Shown: positions 1 to 10,467 of the stretch, one piece after another
How the letters are laid out: each line of letters opens with the position of its first letter
How positions within the stretch are numbered: position 1 is the stretch's first letter
DNA from: Prostheceraeus crozeri
Lineage: Eukaryota; Platyhelminthes; Polycladida; Euryleptidae
Direction: 5' to 3'
Length of the DNA stretch: 64,000 nt
NCBI GenBank assembly: GCA_907163375.1
Contig: CAJQUW010004793.1
Location: 304,316 to 368,315 of the forward strand
The notes under the pieces: model-generated
Databases searched by the model: none
Seen by the model: only the letters and a program-made list of their open reading frames with translations
What the model was told of the DNA's origin: nothing
Made by a program: the position numbers and the translations under genes

Positions 1-201
1 ATGCAGATTCGGTGCAGTCTGCTGACGATTCCCCTATTTTTCTATTGGTTTAGATCAGTAGCGGATGCCGAGTTGCAGTTGACTGCAGTTTCGTTCGTCT
101 TAAGCGGCGAAAGGTGTAGTAGTAAATATACCTAACATTCATTTCAAATAGAATATAGTGTCACTGAAGCGCTTCAACACCAGCAAATTCTATATAGATG
201 C
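1..201. other. Short flank, nothing recognised
   Basis: Unique-looking DNA ahead of the hAT element. I see no reading frame, RNA gene or repeat in it. Its last bases form the left copy of the target duplication described in the next entry. Confidence 0.5.
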
Positions 202-209
202 CCTTTGAC

Positions 210-2476
210 CAGGGCTGTGGAGCCGGAGCCGAGCCGGAGCCGGAGCCTTAAGGAGCCGATGGTTTTGGTCGGAGCCGGAGCCGATTTATCACAAAGGCTC
301 CGGCTCCGATAGTTTGAGCTTTGATATAAATCTAGAATTTTGAAAGTTATTAATTGGCATCATTAAAAAATTTAATCATTTGAAATCTAAAGATATGTCT
401 TTTAAGTATACCAATGATCTGTCCTCCACGATATCTTTCTTTGCAGTTGCCGCCTTCTTTTGTATTACATTTATTATATATTTACACACATGTGTAATAT
501 TTTTTTATTGCATATGTTTCGTAAGACTAATTTCCATATTGACAACGTATTCTCCAAAATCCATTAATTTGAAGACTTGTTATATGCATGCTAACTAGAT
601 GATTGTAGATTCCTAGAGACAAGTCGCCAGTCATTTATGTACACATTTCCAGTTCAGTCAGCAAAGATAATATAGCTACATTTCTTGCGAAATGTCTTAA
701 ATCTAATACGGTTACTATGTAGGCTATCATCTATCGGTATGGCTACTGGCATCTGTGACAATACCAATTTCCTTAGATTGTGCAGTCCCCCCACCTACAT
801 TTTTCAAAACAATCGATTATTCAATTTGATCAATTTTGATTGGAGGGATAACTCTTCACATTCACACGAATGACCTGACTACAAGTCCTCTCATGGCTAT
901 AGCAATAAGCGACCCAGCCACTTCTAGTAGCGCCCTATTATTTTAAAGGTATCTCATTCACAATGAATTTCCTTTGACTTCAAAATTCAAAGGGTATATT
1001 TTAATGCGAAAAACCCGAAGGCAAATTACAATGTTGACTTGCTGACGAAGTTTGCGACCATGACATCGCAATTACCCACGTAGATTTTTTACAACAGCAC
1101 GGAATGCTTCACTCAAACCGGTGATGCTGAAACGGACATCCAATGGTGCTTCATCTTTTGACCAGAGAAAAAATGGGGGGGGGATTGCACAAGAGCCGTA
1201 TCGTGTAATAATATTTCCCCAAATGTCATAGACCTGTGCATTTCAAGAATTTTCATTATTATTTTTTCCGTCTGTCAACACTTTATGCTGATATCATGCT
1301 GACTTATATGTAAACAATAAAAAAAGACTGAGACGCTCTCAATAAAGGCGCCTTTTGACCTCCCTTTTCTATTGTCTGTGACATTAAACCGCACGCGCAT
1401 TCGAAAGCTAGCAAAGTAGATGGGATTTCTGCTCGGTGCTCGCAGTCAAATTTTTATTATGCATAGCACCCTGCAACATACTGTGTGATACTCCGAGTTC
1501 AGTTTCATCAGCCTAACCATCATCAAAGGAATAGTGGTAATGTGTTATACATAAATTGAATATAATAATATACATGAATCATTGATGAATTATTTAGTGC
1601 AACTTTACGCCATAATGAAAAATACGAAATTAATATAATGTAAGTTAGGCCTTAACTTATTAAGTATGCTGCATAGAATTACAAAACTTGTCCTAAATTA
1701 GATATTTTTAATTTTTTTAAGTATAATTTTCAATTGTACATTTCTAGCCTACACTGCAATGAGGCTATCTAAATTACAATTTCTACAGATGATGAGTCGT
1801 GGTCTACCCACCGATCATATTATTCATGGACCAACAGACTTGAATAAAGGCAATAACAAATAACAATAACAACCTAAGCTAGCCTATATACACTTTAATA
1901 TTCAATAAAGCAATTGATATCTTTATTGATACGGTATATTTGGCTGATACCCTTTCCATGTTCGAGTAGATACAGGCTCTATAAGCTATTTAGAGGCATA
2001 CGCTATCCAGTTTCATATTCAAGCTTTGTTAAAAAGCTTATACTACTATTCGGCCCCTGTGACGGCTAATTAGGTATATCATCATCACTCATGTGGTCTT
2101 ATTTAATGTAGCCTCGTAGTAGACTGGTTGCAGGCTAGGCCAATTTATATTTAGCCGTTGCGGGAGATCTTTATCTAATTTAACCAATCCTGGCTATAAC
2201 TTTATTTTATCTTTCAGAGATAGTCAATTCATGCAAAAATGTATGACAAGTATGTTACTTGTCATTATATTAGGCTATTATCATTTTTATTATTAACTTA
2301 AGTCGTTGCTTGTTAATGAAAACTAATTTGATGATTGTAGCAAGCCTCTAAAGGCCACACCGTTATCCAAAAAACCCGTTCAACGGATCCAGGATAACCA
2401 GCATAGATAGAACCTGAATTTGAAGTCGGAGCCGGAGCCGGAGCCGATGAGATAACGTATCGGCTCCACAGCCCTG
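210..2476. mobile_element. Non-autonomous hAT-type DNA transposon (2.27 kb)
   Basis: Both ends begin with the same outward-facing terminus, CAGGGCTGTGGAGCCG. The element is flanked by a perfect 8-bp direct repeat, CCTTTGAC, at 202-209 and 2477-2484. An 8-bp duplication with CAGGG-type ends is the hallmark of hAT transposons. Directly inside each end are tandem copies of the hexamer GGAGCC on one strand or the other (about 218-310 and 2427-2465). No frame inside resembles a hAT transposase; the longest are AT-rich frames under 75 codons. The element must therefore have moved with a transposase supplied elsewhere. An AATAACA-type microsatellite tail at about 1850-1873 may mark an older insertion inside it. 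The perfect target duplication suggests a fairly recent insertion. Confidence 0.9.
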
Positions 2477-2484
2477 CCTTTGAC

Positions 2485-4040
2485 ACATTTTCTATCTCGC
2501 TCTCTCCTTTTTATACTATCATCTAATTATGAATAACTCTGATACCATGTCAGTATTCCTTTGCATAGATGACTGCGACTTAGGGAAGCATATTAGCTAC
2601 CCTTAAAAATGTCAATCTGTTGTCTCCACTATTTGCGGTAATTACAATCCACGGTTACAATAGAAAATTGATTGACAAAGTGTCATCAAAATTCATAACA
2701 CATTATGAATTTCTGATCAAGCTTGCCTTCCCGCATTTTAAATTCATCAGCGCTATGAAAACAAAAAAATGTCTCAGTGGTCAGGCCATATATCCGACTT
2801 TTCATTGCTGAAGTTAGTAGAACTAGAATGGACAACAGGTAAGTGTTTGTTGATGATCATTTCAGCTGCTCGGTCAAGCATTGGCAAGGACAGGGGGTTC
2901 GGTCAAAGTCGTTAGATCTTAAAGGTGCACTCCTCTCAATTTTTTTAAGCTGGATCGTACCGATGCTAGAACATCAGACAAGTTGATTTTGCGCCGTCGA
3001 TGTGCAACTCGAGGTGTGGTTCTCTCACTACACGTCGAACAATGCTCGGTGATGACGTCAGCTGTGATACGGTGACAATAAGGGACGGCAGCCATGCACA
3101 GCGCTGACTGCGGTGTAAAGGTATTAGTCGTCTCAGTAAAGTCACGCTTGCTCTGAGCATTTTTCCGATAGTGACAAGACATTAACCAGGAAGTACCATT
3201 TATTCAAAAGGATTATGTAAAGCAAAAAGACCACAGTATTTCTTAAAAGATGGAGCTTTTACGATGTTGAACCAGGAACGAAAGGGCTGGCTGTAAAGTT
3301 TCCACTGAGAAAAGGTCGCGCAGTGGAAAAATTGCACACCATGAATAATTCGAAATGCACGTTTTTGTGCACGCAATCGTAGGTATTAGCATGAAATCTG
3401 ATAATTGGTTCCGTTATTAGGCAAAAATAATTACATTTCGAACAGCTTTATTAAATACGTCAAAGAACGTTGTTCTAAGGATACCAATACGGAAACTTGC
3501 ATAAATACTCAACACGAAGTACTATCCTCGTAATAATATTTCTCCTAACAGTTCTAGCAATTTTACTGGCGCGGTGCCCCGGTGCACGTTCTCGGGTCAG
3601 TACTCTAAAATGTGCTAATTTTGATCAAATTGGTATTTTACTTTCTCGTTACAATTACACTGTATAATTTAGTCCATCGGCTCTACTAACAGCCCTTTCT
3701 ATTTACGTTCTTAAGAGCATCGTCGCAGCATTTTTAATTCGGACAATATGAGTGTAATTTCTGAACACATCAATAATCACCCTGATTCTCTTTTATCTAC
3801 GGTGATTTTAGCATTGATTTCCTTGACTGTCACACTGACCCTGTCCGTACTCGGATTGTGAAGCTATGCTCATTGACCTTCACAAACCTGCTATGAACCG
3901 CAAACACGAGCTGATGAGCGGTAATTATCGCTGACTCGTATACATTCTGGGCCTACATAGGCATTGGCTGTATTTGATTCACCAAAGCTCCATAAGTATG
4001 TGTCTGCGACACGTAACGTCGGGCAGTTTGTGACTTTTGA
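2485..4040. other. Intergenic, no gene supported
   Basis: I find no recognisable gene. An 87-codon minus-strand frame at 2919-3182 has no domain, signal peptide or codon pattern that I can support. A short GC-rich imperfect palindrome lies near 3570-3585. Confidence 0.4.
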
Positions 4041-4434
4041 CTATTGTTTTTTCTTACATTTCTTCAGTTTGTGGGATTGTGCTTTCTCATGAATAAGGAT
4101 AAGGCTGACTGGAATCCTTTGTTGACATTGTCTGTCCAGCCACAGAGCTAAGAGATTTTCCATCTCGTAGATGACAGATCTCTTCTTACTGATGATCGTC
4201 GACTTCATCGATGGCGCAGCATCCTTGACATGCGCCATTATTCTCTCTCTCTCTCTCTGTGTCGTTGATAATGGTCGACACAGTCGTGAGACTATAATCC
4301 ATGGCGCTTTCGATAGTGATGAACTTCTCTCCATTTTCGTATTTCTCTATCATCTTCACTTTTTCCTCCATTGAGATGATTTTGCGCTTTTTCGTGTTAG
4401 CTTTAGGTGCACAACTAATGAACTACGCTTTGGA
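4041..4434 (-). pseudogene. Tigger transposase, N-terminal CENP-B-like DNA-binding region
   Basis: Three overlapping minus-strand frames together cover the start of a Tigger-type transposase. They contain an MAPKR start, an EEKVKMIEKYENGEKF helix-turn-helix stretch, then MKSTIISKKRSVIYEMENLL and LALWLDRQCQQRIPVSL. This order is that of the CENP-B-type N-terminal domain which binds the element's own ends. The frame changes at least twice. One change falls at a (GA)n tract (about 4242-4258) that appears to have expanded inside the codons for the family's D-R-E-R-I stretch. The DDE catalytic domain is missing. The gene is dead. The family call rests on remembered motif order rather than a search. 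Confidence 0.75.
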
Positions 4435-5387
4435 GCCATCAGTATGGAAAAGTTATGAAATCAGTCAATCAAGGCAGGCTTCTGTTGTAAGAATCCCAAT
4501 CTGCTGCTCCGAAGACAATTCTATCGTTGACGCTTGTTGGCTCACAGTCTCACACGAATAAGCCAATCAAATGAATAACTGGTGAAGAGAAGTTCGCTAT
4601 TTCGCTATTCGTCATAACAAAAATAGCACTAGGTTAAGGAGACAATTTCTGAGAAATTATTCCTTAACTGTGAAACCCTTTCCGCATGCGTCAAGCACTT
4701 TCATATCGGAATCAAAGAATGACCTCGAAATTTTCTTATTTTTTGTCACTCAATTTGCCATTTTGAATTTCGGTTGCTATGCCGTGTTAAATCAGCCCGG
4801 AGCTCGACAGCTCTGGATAGTTGCTATGTGCGTATCACGCGCGTGTCGAAAGGAACCGAGATTGTTAACATTAAATTAGCGGACTCGTCTGCATTGCTGT
4901 AAAGGACTTTGCAGAAGAAAATGTGAAAACAAAATTGTTACTGATTTCATTATCCGATTTTCGTAATCAAGGCACCAACTGAAAACTGAAAACATTATCT
5001 GTAAAATGATCATGCAAATCATAAATGTACTCCTGGGTCTTCCTATCAAAAAGTCGCACTTTTTAATACTTCGGCATTTTGCTAAAATTGACGTGCTGAC
5101 CGCAACTGACCTCTGATAGAAATGCATGATATGTAGTGTAAAACTTTAAAACATTACCTATCAGACCAAGTGTAGCTTTTCGTGCTGCGATGAAAACAGA
5201 CGTGACAATAAATCAAAATTTCCAAAAAAAATTGTGCAATTCATTTTGATACGGTCTGTAGGTGCCGGCTTAAAATAATTTACAATAACAAAAGAATTAA
5301 GATAATTTATAAAAATTAAGAACATTTTTGGCATCGACGTATCTCTGAAATCGACGTAAGTTGAATGGATGTAAGTCGAGGAGTCCC
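4041..5387 (-). mobile_element. Tigger/pogo-type DNA transposon, 5' part
   Basis: The minus strand reads from a terminal sequence at about 5331-5387 (GGGACTCCTCGACTTAC and two further copies of an ACTTACGTCGA-like motif). A long untranslated leader follows, then a transposase start near 4434. The right edge is followed by TA (5388-5389), the target pogo/Tigger elements use. Long 5' leaders of close to 1 kb are known in mammalian Tigger elements, which matches the spacing here. The matching left end was not found, so the copy appears truncated just past the DNA-binding part of the transposase. Confidence 0.7.
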
Positions 5388-5389
5388 TA

Positions 5390-6536
5390 TCTATCTATCG
5401 AATGCCCTGTAACACCTGTTTAACAGTAAAATTGTGACTTATCAGTTTGTTTAGCCCTTCTATTATCTTGCACTATGCAAATGGTATGCAATGTATTACA
5501 GCAAGTTAACGACATATGAGATCAGGATCGATCTCAGTAGGTCTACCCATGGTTTGAAAACGATGGACACACTCTGACCACACTTGCACCACATTTGGTT
5601 ACCCGAAGCTTCGTAGTTGCTATTACTATAGTTTTTTACTCCTAGTGTAAATCAGCATGTTAATTGTTTGAAGACACTTTTAATCATTTTCGTCTCTTGT
5701 AATGCAGGGGAAGCATGATTTTGAAAATTGCACGGTGCATGCGAAAACTATTTTTGATCATTCTTTTTTATTTCAGAATAGCAACATATGGAACCCACTA
5801 AAAATCTAGATGAGGAAGACGATTATAAACTCTGAAAACATGAAGGATAATTGCATGGGAGAAGGCGGACGTCATCGGTGGCAATGCGAAACGATAGTAG
5901 TCCTATAAAACCATTGGATCATAGCCACACCGAAGCAGCCAAAGGCAATTCTAAGCAGCTGCTGCGCCTTGACTCAAGGTCTTTCACGAAAGAAATGATG
6001 GAATGCAGCGTGGGATTCTGCCCCAAGTGTTTCAAAGCGCCCCACCTTTGGTGACTCATGTCATTTCATGACAACATGAACCGCTGTGCATACACACAAA
6101 GACAAGATAGTCGTTTTACAGAGCAATAGGACTACTAAAGAGAAAATCACTGATAGAAGTGCATGTGTACAATGCATATACATTTGAATGAGCGTTTTAG
6201 AAACTTTTATACGATGCGGTCAGACCTGCTTATATGCCATTTAACAATACCACAAATTTTGTTTTGAATAAAACTGCAGATCAGAATTGTGAATTATTTT
6301 GCTTTTATTTGAATTTGATTTACATGTAGCTTGCATGTAGCTGAATAATGCATCAAAGCAGTTGACATAAAAAATGGATTTGTAAAATGAAATTTGAAAT
6401 GCACAAGTAAAATGTTCGTACCAGAAAAATTGTTCTTATTGCAGTTTTATAAAGTTCAGTCCTTCAATTTGCTTCAATTTTGCCTTCTATTAACACAACC
6501 AAAATTGACTACTTTTTAAGAGTGGTAGGACGCGAT

Positions 6537-6540
<4 letters not shown>
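5390..6540. other. Intergenic, no gene supported
   Basis: AT-rich DNA. A 67-codon plus-strand frame at 5851-6054 contains one CxxC pair near its end but matches nothing I know. No promoter or splice structure supports it. Confidence 0.35.

Positions 6541-6596
<56 letters not shown>
6541..6596. repeat. (TA)28 microsatellite
   Basis: An uninterrupted 56-bp run of TA dinucleotides. The Polinton fragment begins immediately to its right, so the tract marks one edge of that fragment. Confidence 0.97.
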
Positions 6597-6597
<1 letters not shown>

Positions 6598-6639
6598 CAA
6601 AGGAGATGAAACTCAAAATGGCAAATTAATACGAAAAAA

Positions 6640-7249
6640 GAGTTACTAAATGAAAAACAATTAAATATGCGTTTGAAGAAATCTTTAAAGAAAATAATAG
6701 AACACCAAAGAAGCTATTCGTTGATAAAGGGTCCGAGTTTTACAATAGAAACGTAAAGCCACTATTTGAAACTGTTTATTCCACAGAAAATGCAGGAAAA
6801 GCTGTAGTAATAGAGCGCTTTAATAGAACGCTAAAAGGTAAGATCTTCAAAAAAATAACTCAGCAAGGAAATTAGAAATGGTTAAAAATATTACCAGGAA
6901 TTGTAGATAAGTACAATAATAAAGTTCATTCAGGTATTGAAGAAACTCCAAAGAATGCTTCTGACGATCCTGGTTTAATACGAAAGAAAATATTCGAAAA
7001 TAATTATTCGAATAAGAATAATCCGAATGTACAGAAATGTAGGCCGACATTTAAAATTGGAGATAGGGTACGAATATTTAAGTACAAGAACAAATTTGAA
7101 AAAGGCTTTGTTGGCTATTGGACGAAAGAGATATTTGAAGTTTGTAAAATAAATCAAACTTGTCCGATTACTTACGAAATCAAAGATTTAGATGATGAAG
7201 ATATCAGAGGCCGATTTTATCAAAATGAATTACAACGAAGCGAGCTTTA
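6640..7249 (+). pseudogene. Polinton integrase, C-terminal part
   Basis: The plus strand shows the second half of an RVE-type integrase core, with FVDKGSEFYN and then NAGKAVVIERFNRTLKG. The spacing carries the D and E of the D,D(35)E catalytic triad. YNNKVHSGIEETP follows, then a C-terminal module starting near KIGDRVRIFKYKNKFEKG, which is the usual chromodomain-side tail of Polinton integrases. The N-terminal zinc-binding part is not present. The integrase would have inserted the element's DNA into the host. It is a broken relic and ends at a stop just before 7250. Confidence 0.8.
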
Positions 7250-7308
7250 ACCTTTAGGCGGCGCTTTAGCTAGCTAGCTTTGCTTGATTTTTAGTTATCA
7301 TTCGGGAA

Positions 7309-7734
7309 TTAAATTCCCTTATTCAATTCTAACATAATATCTAGAAATGGTACTCCTTCCTGTAATTTCAATAAAACATAAAGACATAATTGCCCACAGT
7401 AAGTAGTTCCTGGTTTTTGAATTTGAAATGTATTATAAATACCATTTCCAAGTATTTCTCTTACTTCATTCGTAGGTGGAAGTCCGTATGAGTCAAAACG
7501 ATAATTAGAACAGTTTATATTTCTTTGTTCTGCTGACCAATGTACGCCTTTTTGATCTGACGTGTGGAGATTGGTTACGAAATTTACAGTTGGCTTATTT
7601 TTGATCAATTGTAATTCGTCTCTCATTAGGACATGAAAATTCTTTATTCCTAATCGATTAGCGATTTTCTTTAGGTCGAAATTTGTAGTTGTTTGTTTAC
7701 CGTATTGTTTTAGGAACTCAGTCAGACTTGTCAT
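7309..7734 (-). CDS. Polinton adenovirus-like cysteine protease (fossil element part)
   Basis: A 141-codon minus-strand frame. It has GVHW (catalytic His), an acidic position in RFDSYGLPPT, and QKPGTTYCGQLCLYVL (oxyanion Gln and catalytic Cys). This order is that of the adenoviral maturation protease, which Polintons carry to process virion proteins. The length is near the short end for the family. It sits about 340 bp upstream of the 222-codon frame on the same strand and opposes the integrase. As part of an incomplete element it has no expected present function. Confidence 0.8.
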   Translation of the reverse strand: MTSLTEFLKQYGKQTTTNFDLKKIANRLGIKNFHVLMRDELQLIKNKPTVNFVTNLHTSDQKGVHWSAEQRNINCSNYRFDSYGLPPTNEVREILGNGIYNTFQIQKPGTTYCGQLCLYVLLKLQEGVPFLDIMLELNKGI

Positions 7735-8069
7735 TTTTCATAAAATAAATTGTTTCTATTATATTCCCATAAATGTGAAATTAAAAACAACACATGGATA
7801 TTTCAATTTAAGTAGTATATTTCCAAAATGCATCTGCACAAGTCGGCAAATATTGCACGAATATGTATATTACGAATTTTCGTTCTACAGTAAAATGAAA
7901 TAAAATCAGCTACTGCTATCTAACTTCTTACAACAATCGTCTACTAAATATAATATTACAAATTGCATGAACGATATGCCCACGCGTGGACAAGGTTTCA
8001 TTGGATGATAGAAAAATGACGTCATATAACAACATAATAAAAATGATTGATAACAGAAGGGTTGAATAA

Positions 8070-8738
8070 TCAATTATTCCAAAAACACTCATCTTGTGAA
8101 AGACACTGCTCCAAGATTGAAAGACTAGTTTTTAACAGTCGTTTAGGATGCGAGACTCTACAAAGAGTCTGAAATTTATCTGCCAGTTTTGCCAATTTCA
8201 TTGCGAAGCTCAATTCAGTTCGTGAATAGTTAATATTGTTATGTTTTAAGAGATATGTGAAATCTCCTTTATTATTCTCACACAAGGATAATATATGATT
8301 GGCGTGTTTTCCAATAAAAATTTTACATGTGACACTCAAAAGATGGCTTTGCTTTTCGTATCTTAAGTGTTGTTTCAAAGAATTCACTGACGTTGAAATG
8401 TCCCCCGCCGGTTCTTTAAAATATTCCACTGATTCCATGAATGTATGACGTCCAACAACACTTTCCTTCAGCTGTTTTGTAAATGTTTCGATTCTGAAAG
8501 GAAGTGTTTCTTCCTTCTTTGCTTTGGCTGCGAGTTTCCGTTTTTCTTTATATTCTTTTCGAGCAGAACGTATAGCGTCAGGATTGAAGAGTAGAGGCGC
8601 CTTCTTCACTTCCTTATCTATATATGAAAAGTATTCAGAATGCTTCTCCAGTGGAATGAACAACTCTGCAATATTTTTGAAGAACTGTGGAAGTACCGTT
8701 GCTATGTTAGCTTGTTGTTCAATGACTGCTTGACTCAT
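8070..8738 (-). CDS. Unassigned Polinton-associated protein (222 aa)
   Basis: A lysine-rich frame in line with the protease. It starts MSQAVIEQQANIATVLPQFF and has a strongly charged central stretch (about residues 55-80, KEYKEKRKLAAKAKKEE). The rest is predicted mostly helical, with no cysteine motif or signal peptide. Polintons carry several poorly known minus-side genes next to the protease, and this position suggests one of them; I cannot assign which. The link rests on strand and neighbours only. Confidence 0.55.
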   Translation of the reverse strand: MSQAVIEQQANIATVLPQFFKNIAELFIPLEKHSEYFSYIDKEVKKAPLLFNPDAIRSARKEYKEKRKLAAKAKKEETLPFRIETFTKQLKESVVGRHTFMESVEYFKEPAGDISTSVNSLKQHLRYEKQSHLLSVTCKIFIGKHANHILSLCENNKGDFTYLLKHNNINYSRTELSFAMKLAKLADKFQTLCRVSHPKRLLKTSLSILEQCLSQDECFWNN

Positions 8739-8752
8739 GATTGACGGAGAAA

Positions 8753-8989
8753 TTAGTACAAATCACTATGTTCAAAATATAAGAATAACGTAATTAAAGA
8801 TAGTGGAACGATGAGAGCAAGCAGATAATAAGTGTTGATTGAAATAATACCACAACAATCTGAGCACACGATACAATGACAGAAGAGAGAGAAATGAACT
8901 GTAGTAGCAACTTTGTCACCGTTGTCATAACAATCTTTAACCTGACGACAGTTTGCAGTTGTTTTGTCGTCATGTGAGTGCGCTGGCAA
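8753..8989 (-). CDS. Small Cys-rich membrane protein of the Polinton fragment
   Basis: A 78-codon frame ending 14 bp before the 222-codon frame. It has a soluble N-terminus with a CYDNGDK stretch, then a Cys/His-rich segment (FCHCIVCSDCCG), then a hydrophobic helix (YYLLALIVPLSLITLFLYF) close to the C-terminus. It could be a small membrane protein of the element. No family recognised. Its closeness to the neighbouring frame suggests they were transcribed together. Confidence 0.45.
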   Translation of the reverse strand: MPAHSHDDKTTANCRQVKDCYDNGDKVATTVHFSLFCHCIVCSDCCGIISINTYYLLALIVPLSLITLFLYFEHSDLY

Positions 8990-9249
8990 GAATTAAAACA
9001 ACTTGCCTAACGCACAATTAAAATCTCATTGTTTCACAGAGCAGTAGCAACAACAGGAATTGCTCATTTGTTCCAATATCGGATATAAAGGGGCTGATGG
9101 TTCTTTTGTTTTTTCATCTTCCATTTTTAAATGAATATTTTTGTTCATATTCATTTTTTGTAATTATCATTATTTTATTATACATTTTTATTACATTTGG
9201 GTCATAAACATCTTTTCCTCATTTGCATTTTTATAAATTTCAGGAGCGT

Positions 9250-9790
9250 TCCTATTTTTGTATTTTTCCCATTTGTATTTTTATAAATTTAAGGTACTTT
9301 CCTATTTGTTGTATTTTTCCCATTTGTATTTTTATAAATTTAAGGTACTTTCCTATTTGTTGTATTTTTCCCATTTGTATTTTTATAAATTTAAGTTACT
9401 TTCCTATTTGTTGTATTTTTCCCATTTGTATTTTTATAAATTTAAGGTACTTTCATATTTGTTGCATTTTTCCCATTTGTATTTTTATAAATTTAAGGTA
9501 CTTTCCTATTTGTTGTCTTTTTCCCATTTGTATTTTTATAAATTTAAGGTACTTTCATATTTGTTGTATTTTTCCCATTTGTATTTTTATAAATTTAAGG
9601 TACTTTCCTATTTGTTGTATTTTTCCCATTTGTATTTTTATAAATTTAAGGTACTTTCATATTTGTTGTATTTTTCCCATTTGTATTTTTATAAATTTAA
9701 GGTACTTTCCTATTTGTTGTATTTTTCCCATTTGTATTTTTATAAATTTAAGGTACTTTCCTATTTGTTGTCTTTTTCCCATTTTCGCAT
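9250..9790. repeat. 51-bp minisatellite, about ten copies
   Basis: Ten or so head-to-tail copies of a 51-bp AT-rich unit (core CCCATTTGTATTTTTATAAA). Copies differ by single bases, mainly CTATTTG versus ATATTTG and GTATTTT versus GTCTTTT. Because 51 is divisible by 3, the array stays open in two plus-strand frames (9223-9885 and 9258-9806) and yields a hydrophobic 17-residue repeat. I read this as a by-product of unit length, not as a gene: the frame has no codon bias, and its start and end lie in ordinary AT-rich flanks. Confidence 0.95.
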
Positions 9791-9867
9791 CTATTTTGGC
9801 CCGTAAATTGCTGATTTTAGAGGTAAAAAAAATACTTGATTTTTTTAAAATGCTTGTCCTGGACCAG

Positions 9868-10467
9868 TCAAATAACCATTACTAAAGTACCGGAGATTTC
9901 CTTCCAAAATACTTTGCTGCATTGCTCTTTCTTATCTATGTTCCACATAATATACGAACCATCGGGTAATTGACAATGGCCGTTGACATATTTGCATTTC
10001 TTTACCTTCCCAAAACTAGTTTCCATGAAATCGTCGTTATGGCGCTTAAATACTTTGATGGGTACGAGCAAGCAGTTGATGGTCTGAAATTTTCGCCATC
10101 GGCAACAATTCACAAAGGCGCCGGGATACCACCAAGTGTTAGCTTTGTTCGTAGTAAAATGGTCAGTTTTTGTAATTAATTTACCATGAGTACGGGAGTG
10201 ATGACTAATCATTCTCTGGCACTCAAGTTTGGAGACCGGCAGATATGTAGTACTAGATTTCTTTAGGTTCTTATCGCCAAAGAAATATGTGAAGGTATAT
10301 GTCGTTTGTCTCAAGATCATGCAATGATGACCGGTTGTTTCATATTGTGCTATATTGTCTTTATATATCTTAAACGTGATGTGTTGCTGTTTGCCTCTCA
10401 GTCGGGGTGGTTGGGCGCATGGAGGCTCGGTTGGCACTTTGAAAGTCGAGCCAACCGAGTATGGCAA
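9868..10467 (-). pseudogene. Envelope-like segment of the LTR element
   Basis: A Cys/Trp-rich frame with LECQRMISHHSRTHGKL followed by ANTWWYPGAFVNCCRW and NCLLVP. This spacing resembles the ectodomain pattern of envelope-like proteins of some invertebrate LTR elements as I remember it. No clear transmembrane anchor is seen. It overlaps the end of gag in another frame. It is treated as a fossil; the assignment is tentative and another internal protein is possible. Confidence 0.4.

Larger units (their letters stand above)
6600..9000. mobile_element. Polinton/Maverick fossil (partial)
   Basis: A fragment of a Polinton, a large self-synthesising DNA element with virus-like genes. Parts seen in order are a retroviral-type integrase on the plus strand, then on the minus strand an adenovirus-like protease, an unassigned 222-codon frame and a 78-codon membrane-protein frame. 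The clustering of the last three on one strand opposite the integrase fits Polinton organisation. No polymerase, packaging ATPase or capsid gene is in the window and no terminal repeats were found, so it is an incomplete relic. The integrase shows at least one break, while the minus-strand frames still read open. Age looks moderate. Confidence 0.8.

Noticed and set aside
2919-3182. 87-codon minus-strand frame
   Set aside because: A second overlapping frame is open too. There is no motif, and the region lies between elements with no promoter or splice signals.
5851-6054. 67-codon plus-strand frame with a CxxC
   Set aside because: One CxxC pair is not enough; no domain or gene structure around it.
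9223-9885. 220-codon frame across the minisatellite as a real gene
   Set aside because: The openness is explained by the 51-bp unit. A second frame is equally open, and there is no start context, splice structure or non-repetitive domain.
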